Positions 44,040 through 55,063 of a stretch of DNA of 64,000 bases are shown piece after piece. The stretch comes from Trichopria drosophilae. Its lineage: Eukaryota; Arthropoda; Insecta; Hymenoptera; Diapriidae. Location: positions 141,067,501 through 141,131,500 of the forward strand of contig CM059582.1 in NCBI GenBank assembly GCA_030407085.1, read 5' to 3'. The notes under the pieces were generated by a model that worked only from the letters and a program-made list of their open reading frames with translations, was not told the origin of the DNA and did no database searches. Each line of letters opens with the position of its first letter. Positions within the stretch are counted from its first letter, which is position 1. The position numbers were made by a program, and so were the translations under genes.

Positions 44040-46595
44040 GACGAGTTTTCTGGCCAGTATGTTAGGATGTTTCTTGAGTCTGCTTCTGTATCGCGTGACT
44101 ATGATATCAATTTCTTTCTTAACAAGAGGAATATAAAAATCTGTCCGGAATCTTTCACTGGGAACAAACTAGGGGGCGTCAACAATATTTCTTAGAATTT
44201 TGGATTTAATCTTTCAAATATGTTGACAGACGAGTTTGCCGCTGAACCCCATAGTTGAATTCTGTATGTCCAAATTGGTTTCACAATCGATTTGTATAGC
44301 AGTATTTTATTTTCCAACCAGACTGCAGAATTTCTGCCCAATAGCCACATGGAAAGAAATGTACGGAGGGTACAGCCAGAAATATAGTTACTCCAGCCAT
44401 AATATGGTAAATCCAGCCATATTTTTGCCAGAAGTAACCATATTTCTGACTGTATCCTCTGAAGATTTTTTTTCCGTGCAGTTCATGTTATATAACTTGA
44501 GATTAAGTTGCTGTCGTTTTTTCCAGATATGATATTTCTATGTTAATCGCCGATCAACGCGCATGCCAAATTAATTAACACTTTCAGCTTGGGGTATTTC
44601 TTTGCCATTCAGTGTTACCGATGGACATGTTCCTCTGCGCAATGTAAAAGTCACGTGATTGATCCTCACCGATGGATCCTCATGAGATGACATAATTGTA
44701 GTGTCATCAGCATACGTGGCTGTATTGGTTTGTTTCGATGTCGGCATATCTGCCGTATAGAGCACATAAAATGTTGGCCCTAGTACTCTTCCATCAGGAA
44801 CTCCAGCTCCTATGGGGTAAGGGTCAGTGTTCCCTTCTTGATGTTTGACTTCGAAAAAGCTTCTGCTCAGGGATGATAAAAATAATTTATACAATTGACA
44901 AGGAAATAGAGGCTTGATTTTATGTAATAATCCGGGCATCCATAATCTATCAAACGTTTGAGATATATCCAGAAATACTGCCGAACAATATTCTTTATCT
45001 TTGTAAGAGTTATTTATTTGGTTCACAACTCTATGGACTTGTTTAATTGTTGAATGGCTTTGTCTAAAACCGAACTGATACTCTGGAATAGTTTCTTATT
45101 ATGTATTCATTTTAAAATTAGTTTTTCAAACATTTCTGAAAATATCAGCAGCAAACTTAATCTTAATGGTCTGTATGAAGTAATTTCTTGCAGATTTTGT
45201 CCAGGTTTTAGGATTAATATTATCTGTGCAACGTTCCAAAGTTCTGGAAAATAGCCGACTCTCAATGATGCTTTAAAAAGTATAGTAATGAATCTAATAA
45301 CCTTGTCTGTAAGCTGTTTTATTATCGCTTTATTTATCTGATCATATCCAGGTGCTTTTTTAGATTTCAATTGTCTTATTACAAACTTAACTACTTCAAA
45401 TTTAATAGGTAAAACTTTCATGAATAGTATTCTCTTCCTGAACAGAACAGTTCGAAGGGTGAGATTGAAAGATGTTTGCGAGATGTTCTGCAAATACGAC
45501 GGCCTTTTCTTTACTACTTCTTGTCCAGTTTCCATTTTCCAATCTTTTTGGAGGAACAATTTATTGTGGTTTTTTAATATCTTGTAACTTTCCATAAGTA
45601 AGTAGTCCGATGTTTCACGTAGCACTGAGATTTTCCAAGTATTTTTTTGTAGCTGCATTACGTTCTTCATATAGTAGTCTTTTTAGTTGAGGAACTGCCC
45701 GATTAAAGTTGGTTTTCGCGTTCGGAGATCTTGTTTTTTGCCAGATTTTTCTGAGCTTCCTCCTCTATAATATCTTGGAAGTTATTTTCTGTGACAGCAT
45801 TTGCGTAACTTCTTTTTTAACTATTTCAGGCGTTGAAATCCGTGCTGCCTCATGTATTTGCTTATTCAGATGATCAATTACATTCTCCGATTCTTGTTGC
45901 AACACAACTTTTCTTCTAAGTTGGTTTTGAATTTGTCCCAATCCGTATATTTATTGTATAGCATTACAAGCAGAGTTTTCATTATAATTTCTAAGTTTGA
46001 ATTATTATTATTGGAGAATGATCAAAAGACATCTCAAAACATGATTTTGTTTGCATGTTACGATTTGCTATACCTTTTGTAATTCCAATGTCGATTGAAT
46101 CGGGAATTTTTTTGCTGTCGAATGGCCAGTATTGTGGTTCACCCGTTGAAACGGATTTGAGATTGTTGTTTTGCATCGCCATGTAGAGTTGCGACCGCCA
46201 GTTATGAATCGCAGCACTAATGTATTAAAATACTGTGAAAAATGGACGTTATTTACAACATGCTTTGGCGGGCAGTAGACTGCAAGGCACGTGATGGGTC
46301 CTAACCAGTTTTCTATAATAACGTTTGTCGTCTGTAGATAATCGTGTTCATATTTATTAATTTCATCGTGTTTTATTGTTGGTTTAATAATTACAGCTGT
46401 TCCGCCATGCGCAGTTGCGTCTGGATGTTTAGTAACGTAGATTATATAATTTGATATTTTCAAATAGCTTTTCTTGGTGAAGTGAGTTTCTGATATAAGA
46501 GCTATATTTTCTTGATCGGGACATCTTTCTATTATTCGTTTTTCACAAAATGATGGAAAATTTTTTTTTGCAGTTGCTTTCGAATTTTGCAACAT
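44040..46595 (-). pseudogene. Jockey-type LINE ORF2
   Basis: The endonuclease (46068-46595) has ALISETHFTKKSY, HGGTAVIIKP and LAVYCPPKH; the catalytic Asp block is degraded (TGGRNSTW). The RT (44571-45670) has RQLKSKKAPGYDQINKAII, PELWNVAQIILI, SYRPLRLSLL, then VFLDISQTFDRLW, GAGVPDGRVLGPTFY and the catalytic YADD (44702-44713). Below 44570 the C-terminus continues with a KPIWTYRIQLWGSA-like block near 44230-44290. The enzyme would nick DNA and copy the LINE RNA at the nick. There are at least four frame changes and a small inverted-repeat insert at 44363-44477. Confidence 0.85.
44363..44477. mobile_element. Small MITE-like inverted repeat inside Jockey ORF2
   Basis: GGGTACAGCCAGAAATATAG near 44368 pairs with a right arm whose reverse complement is GGATACAGTCAGAAATATGG, followed on both sides by GTTACT. 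ACGGA at the left edge and TTCCGT at the right edge also mirror each other. The 115-bp unit interrupts the C-terminal region of the LINE ORF2 and has internal ATATGG/CCATAT palindromes. Confidence 0.55.
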
Positions 46596-46599
46596 TTAT

Positions 46600-46765
46600 A
46601 GCTCGCAGGATGATTGTCGGCGCAAATACAGCATTTGACTTCATTTCTGTTTTGAATTACTGTAGTCTTTTGGTAAGTGATTATTAGCACATTTGACACA
46701 TTTCGGGGAACTATAAAAATAGCTCTTTGTGTGACCATAGGCTTGGCATTTCATACATTGAACCA
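46600..46765 (-). pseudogene. Jockey-type ORF1, 3' part (zinc knuckles)
   Basis: Minus-strand frames read MKCQAYGHTKSYFY, then CVKCANNH and VKCCICADNHPASYKCC, the linked CCHC knuckles of Jockey gag (C--CQ-YGHTK-YC, CVKCA--H, C--C---HPA-YKGC). The gene is cut upstream by the 46766-53704 LTR element and resumes at 53705. One knuckle has Tyr in place of Cys. The protein packages LINE RNA. Confidence 0.8.
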
Positions 46766-47726
46766 TGTAACAAATTTATTTGGTAATTTGTTAATTTTAA
46801 TTTCAGAGATCTTTTACACTTTAAATTGCAACAAAATTAATGTTATTACTGAATTATACTTAATGCCAATTAATAGTAAACGCAACATTGAAGCAATTTA
46901 GTTAACAAAAAGATAAAATGGCTTTCGAAAGATGTCCCATATAAACTACGCGTAACATTAAAGGAAATTTTGAACTTTCAATTATCGGATTTTCGCGAAC
47001 CCGTGGCGCGTGGAAATTTAAATTATAATTATGTGTATTTGAAGTATGGCACTTTTTAGTATTAGTAAAACGAAATAATACACTGTTCACTAGATTTTCT
47101 TTTGTTATAAATGTTCGACGATCGTCACATTTAGCCACATAAAAACTTCCTGCCGTCGACTAGCCGGAACGTGACTCGTAGAACAGAGATGGCCATCTTG
47201 GAGTTTGGTAGAGGCGTTGGCGACTAAACACAAAATATTCGGGAACAGTCTCATGTTCTTTGAAATTTTAAAATGGGTGAGTTGAAAATTGTAAACTTCA
47301 ACAACACTCACCAAGGCCTCGACATGAACGTCGAAGCAAAACCAAAAACAGCGCACTTCATTTAGGTTGTCACTGGAACTCGTCAGGAAAAATCAAGAAG
47401 ATGGCCCCTCGCAAAAGAGACGCGACGGCCTCGTGGTCTAAAGGTGCGGCCGAGTTTTCCAGGAGACAATTCAAACAATAGGTCGCTTTTCCTTGAGAGC
47501 GATATGCCGACTGCCACTGCCGACTCCCGAAATCAAAAACCCCCACACGCGTGGTTATCACTCGCCAAATTTCGCCACTTTTCGGGACGACCACCGCGAC
47601 AATCATTCAAAGGTGTCGTCGCCCCGTACACCAGTATTTGCATCTATCATGCTCATAGTTTATAACAAATAGCGCGAAACATCGTGTTTTTGAAATTGGA
47701 GCCTTCGTGCTCCAATGCATTTCACA
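46766..47726 (-). repeat. 3' LTR (961 bp)
   Basis: Matches the LTR at 52741-53704 along its whole length. On the minus strand it begins TGTGAAATGC, then a perfect 8-bp hairpin ATTGGAGC/GCTCCAAT (47695-47716) in the first 35 bases of U3, and ends GTTACA. The small open frames inside occur in both LTRs and are not genes. Confidence 0.95.
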
Positions 47727-47739
47727 TCATCCCCCTTTT
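47727..47739 (-). other. Polypurine tract
   Basis: The minus strand reads AAAAGGGGGATGA directly before the 3' LTR start. This is the RNase H-resistant primer for plus-strand DNA synthesis. Confidence 0.75.
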
Positions 47740-47951
47740 GCGCGGAGAGCAGTCTTACAATATGTAATATCGACACGCAAACGCATTAACAACATTATTA
47801 TCCTATATAACACTATACTAATCCGAATCACAAACAATCCAGAAAATATTCTTCGAAATACTGAACATAAACTTATAATTAATTATACATATAGCGCATC
47901 AATATAAGAGCCGAACGCGGAGGCGCTGAAGGGCAACACTCAGAGCCTTCC

Positions 47952-50900
47952 CTATTCATGTCGAAAACTCACATTCTGCACACAACATGATTGGTCAGCA
48001 GATCGATACTTACGCAAGCTAAGTCTATTAAAAGTACCTTTTATTCGAGTTAGATCATCTTTGTATGCCAGAACGTACGCATTTTCTCCAATTTCACGAA
48101 CAATTACATATGGTCCTTCGTACACATGAAAAAATTTGTGTGTCACCTTATCCGCAGCATTCGACAGTCTCGTCACTTTCAACAAAACCAAATCATTAAC
48201 GTTCAACATTACTTTCGATATAGCGCGTTGCTGAGACTTTCTGTACCGGAAATTCCTATCAAGATTCTCACGAGCTAACATTATTTTACGTTCGACTGGG
48301 ACTTCATTATTATTAGGAAAGTTAATTATGTTTGTAATCTCATCATTAAATACTTTTCCGAAATGTAACTCGTAGGGCGTATAACCTGTACTGTGATGCG
48401 TAGTCACATTAAGCAATAACTCGATTTGCTGAATATACTTCGCCCACTTTGTATGTCTGTCCGCACAATATGTTCGAAAAAACCGCCCAAGCTCGCGCAT
48501 CACCCTTTCGGTTGGGTTCGACTGTGGGTGTCGCGCCGAAGAGAATCCCAGTTTTACGCCATGCCGGTCAAGACAATGTTTCTATGCTCCATCAGTAAAC
48601 AGCGATCCGTTATCGGCAAGGATTTTCTTTGGTTTCCCGAATTTTACTATGTAATCGTTTTCGAATCTCTTAATAATATTACGCGCGGTGGCCTTTTTCA
48701 TCGTATAAAGTACAACCATTTTAGAAAAAGCATCTATTAGTACGAAAATATACTGAACGCCCCCTATTGACTTCGGCAAAGGGCCATAAAAATCTACAGT
48801 CACTAGATCCCTCGGATTTTCAACCTTAATCATCGCGTATTCTCCCTCCATTTTCTTAGTCAACTAACACAAATCACACGTCAACGTATACTTTTTTATG
48901 TCTCTGCACATTCCGCGCCAATAATACGTTTGCCTTAAGTAACTAAACAACTTGAACGATCCTAAATGCCCCAAACGATTATGTCCATCCTCTACTAACA
49001 AAACTTTTAACAAATCAGGTACCATTATTCTCCATCTTTCAGATCTAGCTTCTCGGTGAAACCATATGCTTTCGAATTGTTGGTGATGCTCAAAATCGTT
49101 TTTCTCACGGAATCGCAAAACAATTCTCTGCAATTGCTCATCTTGAGCTTGCAGTTGACTTAAATTTCCTAAATGTCGCTTAAGCTCGTCAGAAAGTTTC
49201 AATTGACACACTAAGGTCAACGCATCGATATCAACACGTGGCACATTTAACAACAAATCTAATGTCGCGACCAACAACTTGGTAGGGTTTTCCTCAATGA
49301 ATCTACCCTCTGGGTTTCTGCTGAAAAAGTCGGCAGCTTGATTATCGCGACCGGCGCAATACTCTATTTCAAAGTCATACTCCTAGAGCAAAAGGCTCCA
49401 GCGACATAATCGAGCTGTTTGGAAAGGGGTTTTGGAGAGAAACGTCAATGCCTGGTGGTCCGTAATAATGCAAAACTTAACTCCTAACAAGTACGTTCGG
49501 TACTTACTTATCGAATACATAATCGCCAACAATTCTTTTTCCGTTACCGTGTAGTTAATTTCCGCGCACGTGAGACAACGACTTTCAACTGAAATTATAC
49601 GATGATCACCTAAATCATCAACCTGATATAATATTCCACAGATTCCATCCGTCTTCAGGCCGAAGGGGACACGACAAAACTGGTAAAGAATTGACCCGTA
49701 CAGAAAGGCAGTATAAGGACGAGATTCCTTATACAATGGAATCTGCCAATACCCATGAGTGATGTCCAAAGTTGATAAATATTGAAAACCATCTGATTTA
49801 TGAATCAGCTCATTAATTAAAGGAGGAGACTCGAATCCCTCTATCGCGTCGTTAAGCTGTCGGGCATCTAAACACAATCGTATATTTCCATTTTTTTTCT
49901 TCACGACTCTCAATGGATTGCAAAAAAGACTCTCAGATCGCTCTATAATTCCCGAACTCAACATAGATTCTAATTCGATTTCCACAAATTTTCTAAGCGA
50001 TATCGGTACCGGATACGAACGTCGTATGTATGGATTTGTCTTTTTTAATCGAATTCGATGTTCGTACAGCGTTACGTATCCTGGTTTATCAGAGAATAAC
50101 TTTTCAAATTTGAATAGTAATTGTTTCAATGCCTCTTTTTGCAAACAATTAAGGTTCTCCACCGATTCAATAATCTTATTTACTTCATCACCAAACGATT
50201 TTCTCTTTTCTAGATCATAAGTTACAGCATCAATCGCACAATTTACTTCGCTGTCATTGCAGTTACTATTTAAAAATATTTGTTCAATACCAACGTTATC
50301 AATACCAATTCTCAAATTTTCTTTTCTCAAACTTACTACCGGTGATAGTTCGAATTGATTCAAATTATCTGCATGAAACAAAAAATTTAAGCCCAACTCA
50401 TCATAATCGTAAACACTTGCCAATTTCGTAGTACATAAATTATCATCATCAACCTCATATTCATCAACGCCTACATTAATATTCAAATAAAGCATTTCAT
50501 CAACATTACACATATCATTTTCAACAACATCAATAATAATATCATTTTTATCATTATCAATTATAATATCATTTTTATCATTATCATCATTATTATTTTC
50601 ACATACAATATCGACACTTTCGATCTCAGCAATTTCATTAATATTACCTTCATTTTCTATGTTCACACCTAGACTCTGGCAAGTATTTACTTCATTCTGG
50701 TCATTTTTTGCAGACTCAGGATGAACACTTTGATCATTGGACAAATTTATATTTGATTGACATTTAACGTCATTTCGCTGTGTAGAAATCCGAATATTAT
50801 CGTCTCGAATTGCGCTATTTAAAGAATTTACATTATTTTGCACTTGTCTTTCAAAAATAATATCACCGTTTTGCAAATATTGGCCTTGAAACATTACACT

Positions 50901-51362
50901 TTTATTTTTATAATTTATTACGACATCGTTATTAAACAACCAATCGTTCCCTAGGATTATACTCCGTGTCATAAAAGGAACTATGAGAAAAGGGTAATTT
51001 ACACAAACTGTGCCGAGTCGGTAAGGAAGAAAAACCTGTCGTGGAATTAAAGTCGACTTTTTCCCAATTGCCGTAATTATGTTTAAATTATGAACGGGAA
51101 GCTCCGGAATGTGGCTCGATTTATTTATTTTCTTATATACATCTTCAGATAGGCACGTCACTTGACTGCCTGTGTCAATAAGCGCGGATATAATTTTCCC
51201 TTTTATTTCCACATTAACAACCGGACAAGAAAAAACATTCGCGCGCGGTATAATTCCTTCGGAGCTTTTCCCATTAATTTCGTCTTGCACATCCTCTACA
51301 AAATCGAAAGTATTTCGGGACACCACGGGAGTGCGTTGTAGCGATCCCAGTGTCAGTTTAAA
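47952..51362 (-). pseudogene. LTR retrotransposon pol with RT-core deletion and three in-frame TAG codons
   Basis: One frame runs from the frameshift site at 51362 to a TAG at 47952. The protease has ALIDTGSQVTCLSE (near 51170). A long Asn/Asp-rich linker follows. The RT starts with NPLRVVKKKNGNIRLCLD, LSTLDITHGYWQIPL and RVPFGLKT; at about 49650 it jumps in frame to RNase H (DGICGILYQ, TVTEKELLAI, TDHQAL). The YxDD box, thumb and connection are gone. The integrase has H-x-H/C-x2-C (GHNRLGHLGSF, CDLC), then the catalytic DFYGPLP, ADNGSLFT and TERVMRELGR. TAG codons at 49383, 48864 and 48582 interrupt the otherwise open frame. The copy cannot reverse-transcribe itself. Confidence 0.9.
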
Positions 51363-52675
51363 TTTTCCGATCCTGGCGCATTTCTATGTCTATCTGTCGG
51401 TACGTTACCGACAGTCGATAACCTACTATCGCTCCGTTGATTAAAATTCGGCGGAGGAATATTCGGATTGAAAAATTGTTGGCTCTGACTTTGATTATTT
51501 ACGTTAGCAGGCACAATATTATTATCACGATTATTCGAATAATAACCGCGATCATATTGTGTATTATTTCGATTATTATTATAACAACTATTATTTGACT
51601 GAACATAAGAATTATTTACGTATTTATAATTTGGATTATTATGCCAATTCGGGTTATTTCTAACTGAAAGTTTATTTACTTTTGCATATCTATTGTTCGG
51701 CAAATATTCGCGTCCGTTTAAATCTTTCTTTACCTTGTCAGATTTTCTTTCTCGATTTTTATTAAATTCAATTTGAGTAGAATCTAATTGCGATAATGCC
51801 TGGGATAACGTATTTTCGTTATTCAAGTCAATCGCAATCAAATTACTACGAATTCGGAGCGGATATTGTTGGACGATAGAAAAATTAATTTCATAATTAG
51901 TTAATTTTGGCTCAAAAAATTCTGCATCGCGTAACTGACTATAATAATATGCCTGCATACTTCCATTATTTGGATCGTATCGCCTGGTAGCCCAATCATT
52001 TTTAAATTTGACTCTCGCCGGAATCGAATAAAATTCCTCCTTATATTTTATTTTAAAAGTCTCAACATCACGTATATTCATTTTATTTATTTCGAACCAA
52101 ATTTGTATAGGACCTTCTAAAATATTTTCAATTACTAATAAATGATGTTCATCTCGAACATTTTTGCATTTCAGAAAACGATCTAACTCTTCAAGAAAAA
52201 TCAACGGATTAATTTTTTCATTAAAACGCGGTACTTTTACTTCAATATTTAAATAGGCAAGATTTTGATTTGTTCCGCTTACCGATCCTCTGCTTACAGC
52301 ATCGTTCGATCGTTGAACTGCAAGATTTTCTCTTATTTGAGCTGTTTGCTGCTCAGACAGCCGTCTTAACGCCTCAATTTCAGCTGCTTGTTGCTCTATT
52401 AATCGCTCTTGTTGCTCCCTCAGACTCCTCCATTCGGCCGCCAATCCGTCATTATTTTGCGTTGAATTTGCAACATTATTGGCAGTTGCATCGCCCATGA
52501 TTGAACCGGTTTCAACGTTACTAAAATAGGAAGAAATATCAGAATTTCGCACAATAACTGGCGTTTTATCACGTTTCGTTTTCGTTTTTGTTTCTTTGCG
52601 AATATTTTCCGTTAAATTTTCGGACGTCAATTTACTCGCGGACCGATTTTTCAAGGGAGATCTTCCGACAGACAT
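51353..52675 (-). CDS. LTR retrotransposon gag
   Basis: Open frame of 440 codons from an ATG at 52675, the first in frame after the primer site; the frame is open slightly further upstream without ATG. The N-terminus is basic. A Gln/Glu-rich helical segment (REQQERLIEQQAAEIEAL, about residues 85-120) predicts a coiled coil. A capsid-like part has VPRFNEKINPLIFLEELDRF and EGPIQIWFEINKMNIRDVE, the usual gag pattern with W. The C-terminus is extremely Asn/Tyr-rich and basic and replaces the CCHC knuckle, presumably as the RNA-binding region. It ends at the frameshift site. The frame is intact, unlike pol. Confidence 0.85.
   Translation of the reverse strand: MSVGRSPLKNRSASKLTSENLTENIRKETKTKTKRDKTPVIVRNSDISSYFSNVETGSIMGDATANNVANSTQNNDGLAAEWRSLREQQERLIEQQAAEIEALRRLSEQQTAQIRENLAVQRSNDAVSRGSVSGTNQNLAYLNIEVKVPRFNEKINPLIFLEELDRFLKCKNVRDEHHLLVIENILEGPIQIWFEINKMNIRDVETFKIKYKEEFYSIPARVKFKNDWATRRYDPNNGSMQAYYYSQLRDAEFFEPKLTNYEINFSIVQQYPLRIRSNLIAIDLNNENTLSQALSQLDSTQIEFNKNRERKSDKVKKDLNGREYLPNNRYAKVNKLSVRNNPNWHNNPNYKYVNNSYVQSNNSCYNNNRNNTQYDRGYYSNNRDNNIVPANVNNQSQSQQFFNPNIPPPNFNQRSDSRLSTVGNVPTDRHRNAPGSENLN
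51356..51362 (-). promoter_or_regulatory. Minus-one ribosomal frameshift site TTTAAAC
   Basis: On the minus strand the last sense codons of gag are AAT TTA AAC followed by TGA (51353-51355). This makes a canonical slippery heptamer T TTA AAC immediately before the stop. The pol frame is exactly minus one and is open across the site. No AUG opens pol, so pol must be made as a gag-pol fusion by slippage. A downstream stimulatory structure was not assessed. Confidence 0.85.
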
Positions 52676-52720
52676 TCGTTGACTTTTCAATTTACCGTTT
52701 AAATTAAATTAAATATTTTT

Positions 52721-52738
52721 CGTATCTTCGTATCGCCA
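52721..52738 (-). other. Primer binding site
   Basis: The minus strand reads TGGCGATACGAAGATACG two bases after the 5' LTR end. TGG matches the CCA end of a tRNA primer. The tRNA species is not identified. Confidence 0.65.
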
Positions 52739-52740
52739 TT

Positions 52741-53704
52741 TGTAACAAATTTATTTGGTAATTTGTTAATTTTAATTTTAGAGATCTTTTACACTTTAAA
52801 TTGCAACAAAATAAATTTTATTACTGAATTATGCTTAATGTCAATTAATAGTAAACGCAACATTGAAGCAATTTAGTTAACAAAAAGATAAAATGGCTTT
52901 CGAAAGATCTCCCATATAAACTACGCGTAACATTAAAGGAAATTTTGAACTTTCAATTATCGGATTTTCGCGAACACGTGGCGCGTGGAAATTTAAATTA
53001 TAATTATGTGTATTTGAAATATGGCACATTTTAGTATTAGTAAAACGAAATAATACACTGTTCACTAGATTTTCTTTTGTTATAAATGTTCGACGATCGT
53101 CACATTCAGCCACATAAAAACTTCCTGCCGTTGACTAGCCTGAACGGGACTCGTAGAACAGAGATGGCCATCTTGGAGTTTGGTAGAGGCGTTGGCGACT
53201 AAACATAAAATATTCGGGAACAGTCTCATGTTCTTTGAAATTTCAAAATGGGTGAGTTGAAAATTGTAAACTTCAACAACACTCACCAAGGCCTCGACAT
53301 GAACGTCGAAGCAAAACCAAAAACAGCGCACTTCATTTAAGTTGTCACTGGAACTCGTTGTCAGGAAAAATCAAGAAGATGGCCCCTCGCAAAAGAGACG
53401 CGACGGTCTCGTGATCTAAAGGTGCGGCCGAGTTTTCCAGGAGACAATTCAAACAATAGGTCGCTTTTCCTTGAGAGCGATATGCCGATTGCCACTGCCG
53501 ACTCCCGAAATCAAAAACCCCCACACGCGTGGTTATCACTCGCCAAATTTCGCCACTTTTCGGGACGACCACCGCGACAATTATTCAAAGGTGTCGTCGC
53601 CTCGTACACCTGTATTTGCATCTTTCATGCTCATAGTTTATAACAAATAGCGCGAAACATCGTGTTTTCGAAATTGGAGCCTTCGTGCTCCAATGCATTT
53701 CACA
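52741..53704 (-). repeat. 5' LTR (964 bp)
   Basis: Same sequence as the 46766 LTR with about 25 substitutions and a 3-bp insertion. It carries the same U3 hairpin at 53673-53694. It should contain the element promoter, but no clear TATA-initiator pair was picked out by eye. Confidence 0.95.
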
Positions 53705-54359
53705 ACCGTGTCTCTTTTTTTCCTTGCTTGTTCAAATATTATTATTGTATTCAGCAAATGCTTAATATTATAATTTTCTTTATTATTGTCTTTTGTTTCT
53801 TATTCGACAAAAAAGATGGGTAACGGTTGTTTTCTACTAGTTTTAAGTATATTTGTTATGCTTTTAACTGCATGTTGTGTTTATACTTCTGCTTTCAAAT
53901 CTTATATTTGATGATGGTTGAATATTTTTTAATATGACTCTAAAATGTCTGTCGTACTTTTTTTGGTAAGTGTAGAATTCAAATATTTTCCGCTGAGTGT
54001 GCTTGTATTTTCACTTGATTGTTATACATTGATTGTAACGTATATTCGTCTTTAACTATTTCATCCAATAACAATATTAACGGGCGAATATCCTGAACTA
54101 CGTTAACAAATATAGGTGGCGACTTCACAATTACCGGATCAGCTTCGTTGTCGTCTTCTTCGCTATTTTCAGTTTTGTCAGCTAATAGTTGAAAAGAATC
54201 ACACGTAGAGATTGGCTTATTTAACCAATAATCCTTGATTACGATTTGCTTTTTGGCTGATGTATCCATTCCAGGACTGCTTCTTTCTCTTTTACCTTTC
54301 GATATTCTTCTGTTTTCATGCCAATTTTGAATTTGACTTTCCGATTGTAAGTTCTCCAT
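53705..54359 (-). pseudogene. Jockey-type ORF1, 5' part
   Basis: From an ATG at 54359 a 127-codon frame runs to 53979. It has IVIKDYWLNKPISTCDSFQL, an acidic segment, then PPIFVNVVQDIRPLILLLDE and YNNQVKIQ, the conserved N-terminal half of Jockey gag. After 53979 the homology continues in other frames (VLKNIQPSSNIRFE, HLFCR-like remnants) to 53705, where the LTR element starts. The zinc-knuckle half lies at 46600-46765. The start is chosen as the first in-frame ATG; upstream sequence to 54410 would be the 5' UTR with the internal promoter. Confidence 0.8.
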
Positions 54360-54410
54360 TTTCGTGCTCAGAAACACGTCTGCACTGCTCGAGTGCTAGT
54401 ACGCAACTCG

Positions 54411-55063
54411 AATATGAAAATAAAATGATAAAAAGAATGACAGACAAGTATGGAATCTACTCATCCACTATACCGTCATACCATGCTCAAGCAAATCCAG
54501 TAGAACGAATAAATCGTATATTAAAACCCATAATATCCGATTTTTCGGACCATGATCCAAGAGAATGGATAAATATGTCCCGAATTTGTATTTTGTGTTG
54601 AACATGGCTATTCATGCGTCAACGGGATTTACGCCAGCATTTTTAAATATCGGTCACGAACTTAACGCGATTAATCGAACGCGTTGCGAAATTGAGGGGG
54701 AGGTAGAGATCGCACTGATCATACCGAATAAATGGGCCGAGAGATCAGAAATACTAGAAATATTAAAAGATTTAGTTCGACATAATTCAGATATTGCGTA
54801 CTAAAAGCAGTCGAAATATTATAACCTTCGTAACAGACCAAGATCGCTTGCCGTAGGAGATAAAGTTTCTAAAAGAATTCACGTATTGTTTTTTGGTCAA
54901 AGTTATGTAGCTGCCAAATTTGCACCAAAATTTTCAGATCCCCTTTACCGTATCGAAAGTTCTATCATCCGCAGTATTTCAGCTTACCGACGCTAATGGG
55001 AAAGTTGTAAAAAATGTCATATGAAATATCTAAAGCCATATTATGATATAATAACCTGTTAAA
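54411..55063 (+). pseudogene. Ty3/Gypsy integrase, C-terminal part (split gene)
   Basis: The reading frame interrupted at 43806 resumes here after the 9-bp target duplication: YHAQANPVERINRILK with the catalytic Glu, then REWINMSRI, HASTGFTPAFLNIGHEL, NLRNRPRSLAVGDKV, AAKFAPKFSDPLYRIESS and MKYLKPYYDIITC before a stop near 55063. The block order is that of the Gypsy integrase core and GPY/F-like C-terminal module. Several frameshifts are present (near 54600 and 54800-55020). Confidence 0.8.

Larger units (their letters stand above)
46766..53704 (-). mobile_element. LTR retrotransposon (Ty3/Gypsy order), two LTRs, defective pol
   Basis: A 6.94-kb element with direct LTRs at 46766-47726 and 52741-53704 that begin and end TGTAAC...TTCACA on the plus strand. 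Internal order on the minus strand: primer site, gag, protease, RT, RNase H, integrase, polypurine tract. Integrase after RNase H places it in Ty3/Gypsy. The LTRs differ at about 25 positions plus a 3-bp indel by eye (about 97 percent identity), so it is the youngest layer here. It sits in Jockey ORF1; the flanks ACCA/ACCG suggest an imperfect 4-bp duplication. No env frame is seen. Confidence 0.92.
43807..54410 (-). mobile_element. Jockey-type LINE inserted in the Gypsy integrase
   Basis: Minus-strand LINE whose 3' poly(A) appears as a T run at 43807-43815 and whose 5' end lies at about 54410. It is flanked by AATATGAGA (43798-43806) and AATATGAAA (54411-54419), a 9-bp target duplication with one change. 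Its own length is about 3.67 kb once the nested LTR element (46766-53704) is removed. ORF1 and ORF2 are both present in order, so the insertion was near full length. Motifs (ORF1 zinc knuckles, YADD) are Jockey-like. It is dead through frameshifts, a MITE-like insert and the LTR element. Confidence 0.9.

Noticed and set aside
46902..47665. Small genes inside 46.9-47.7 kb and again at 52.9-53.6 kb
   Set aside because: The same open frames occur in both LTRs, with frame-neutral differences; they are LTR shadows.
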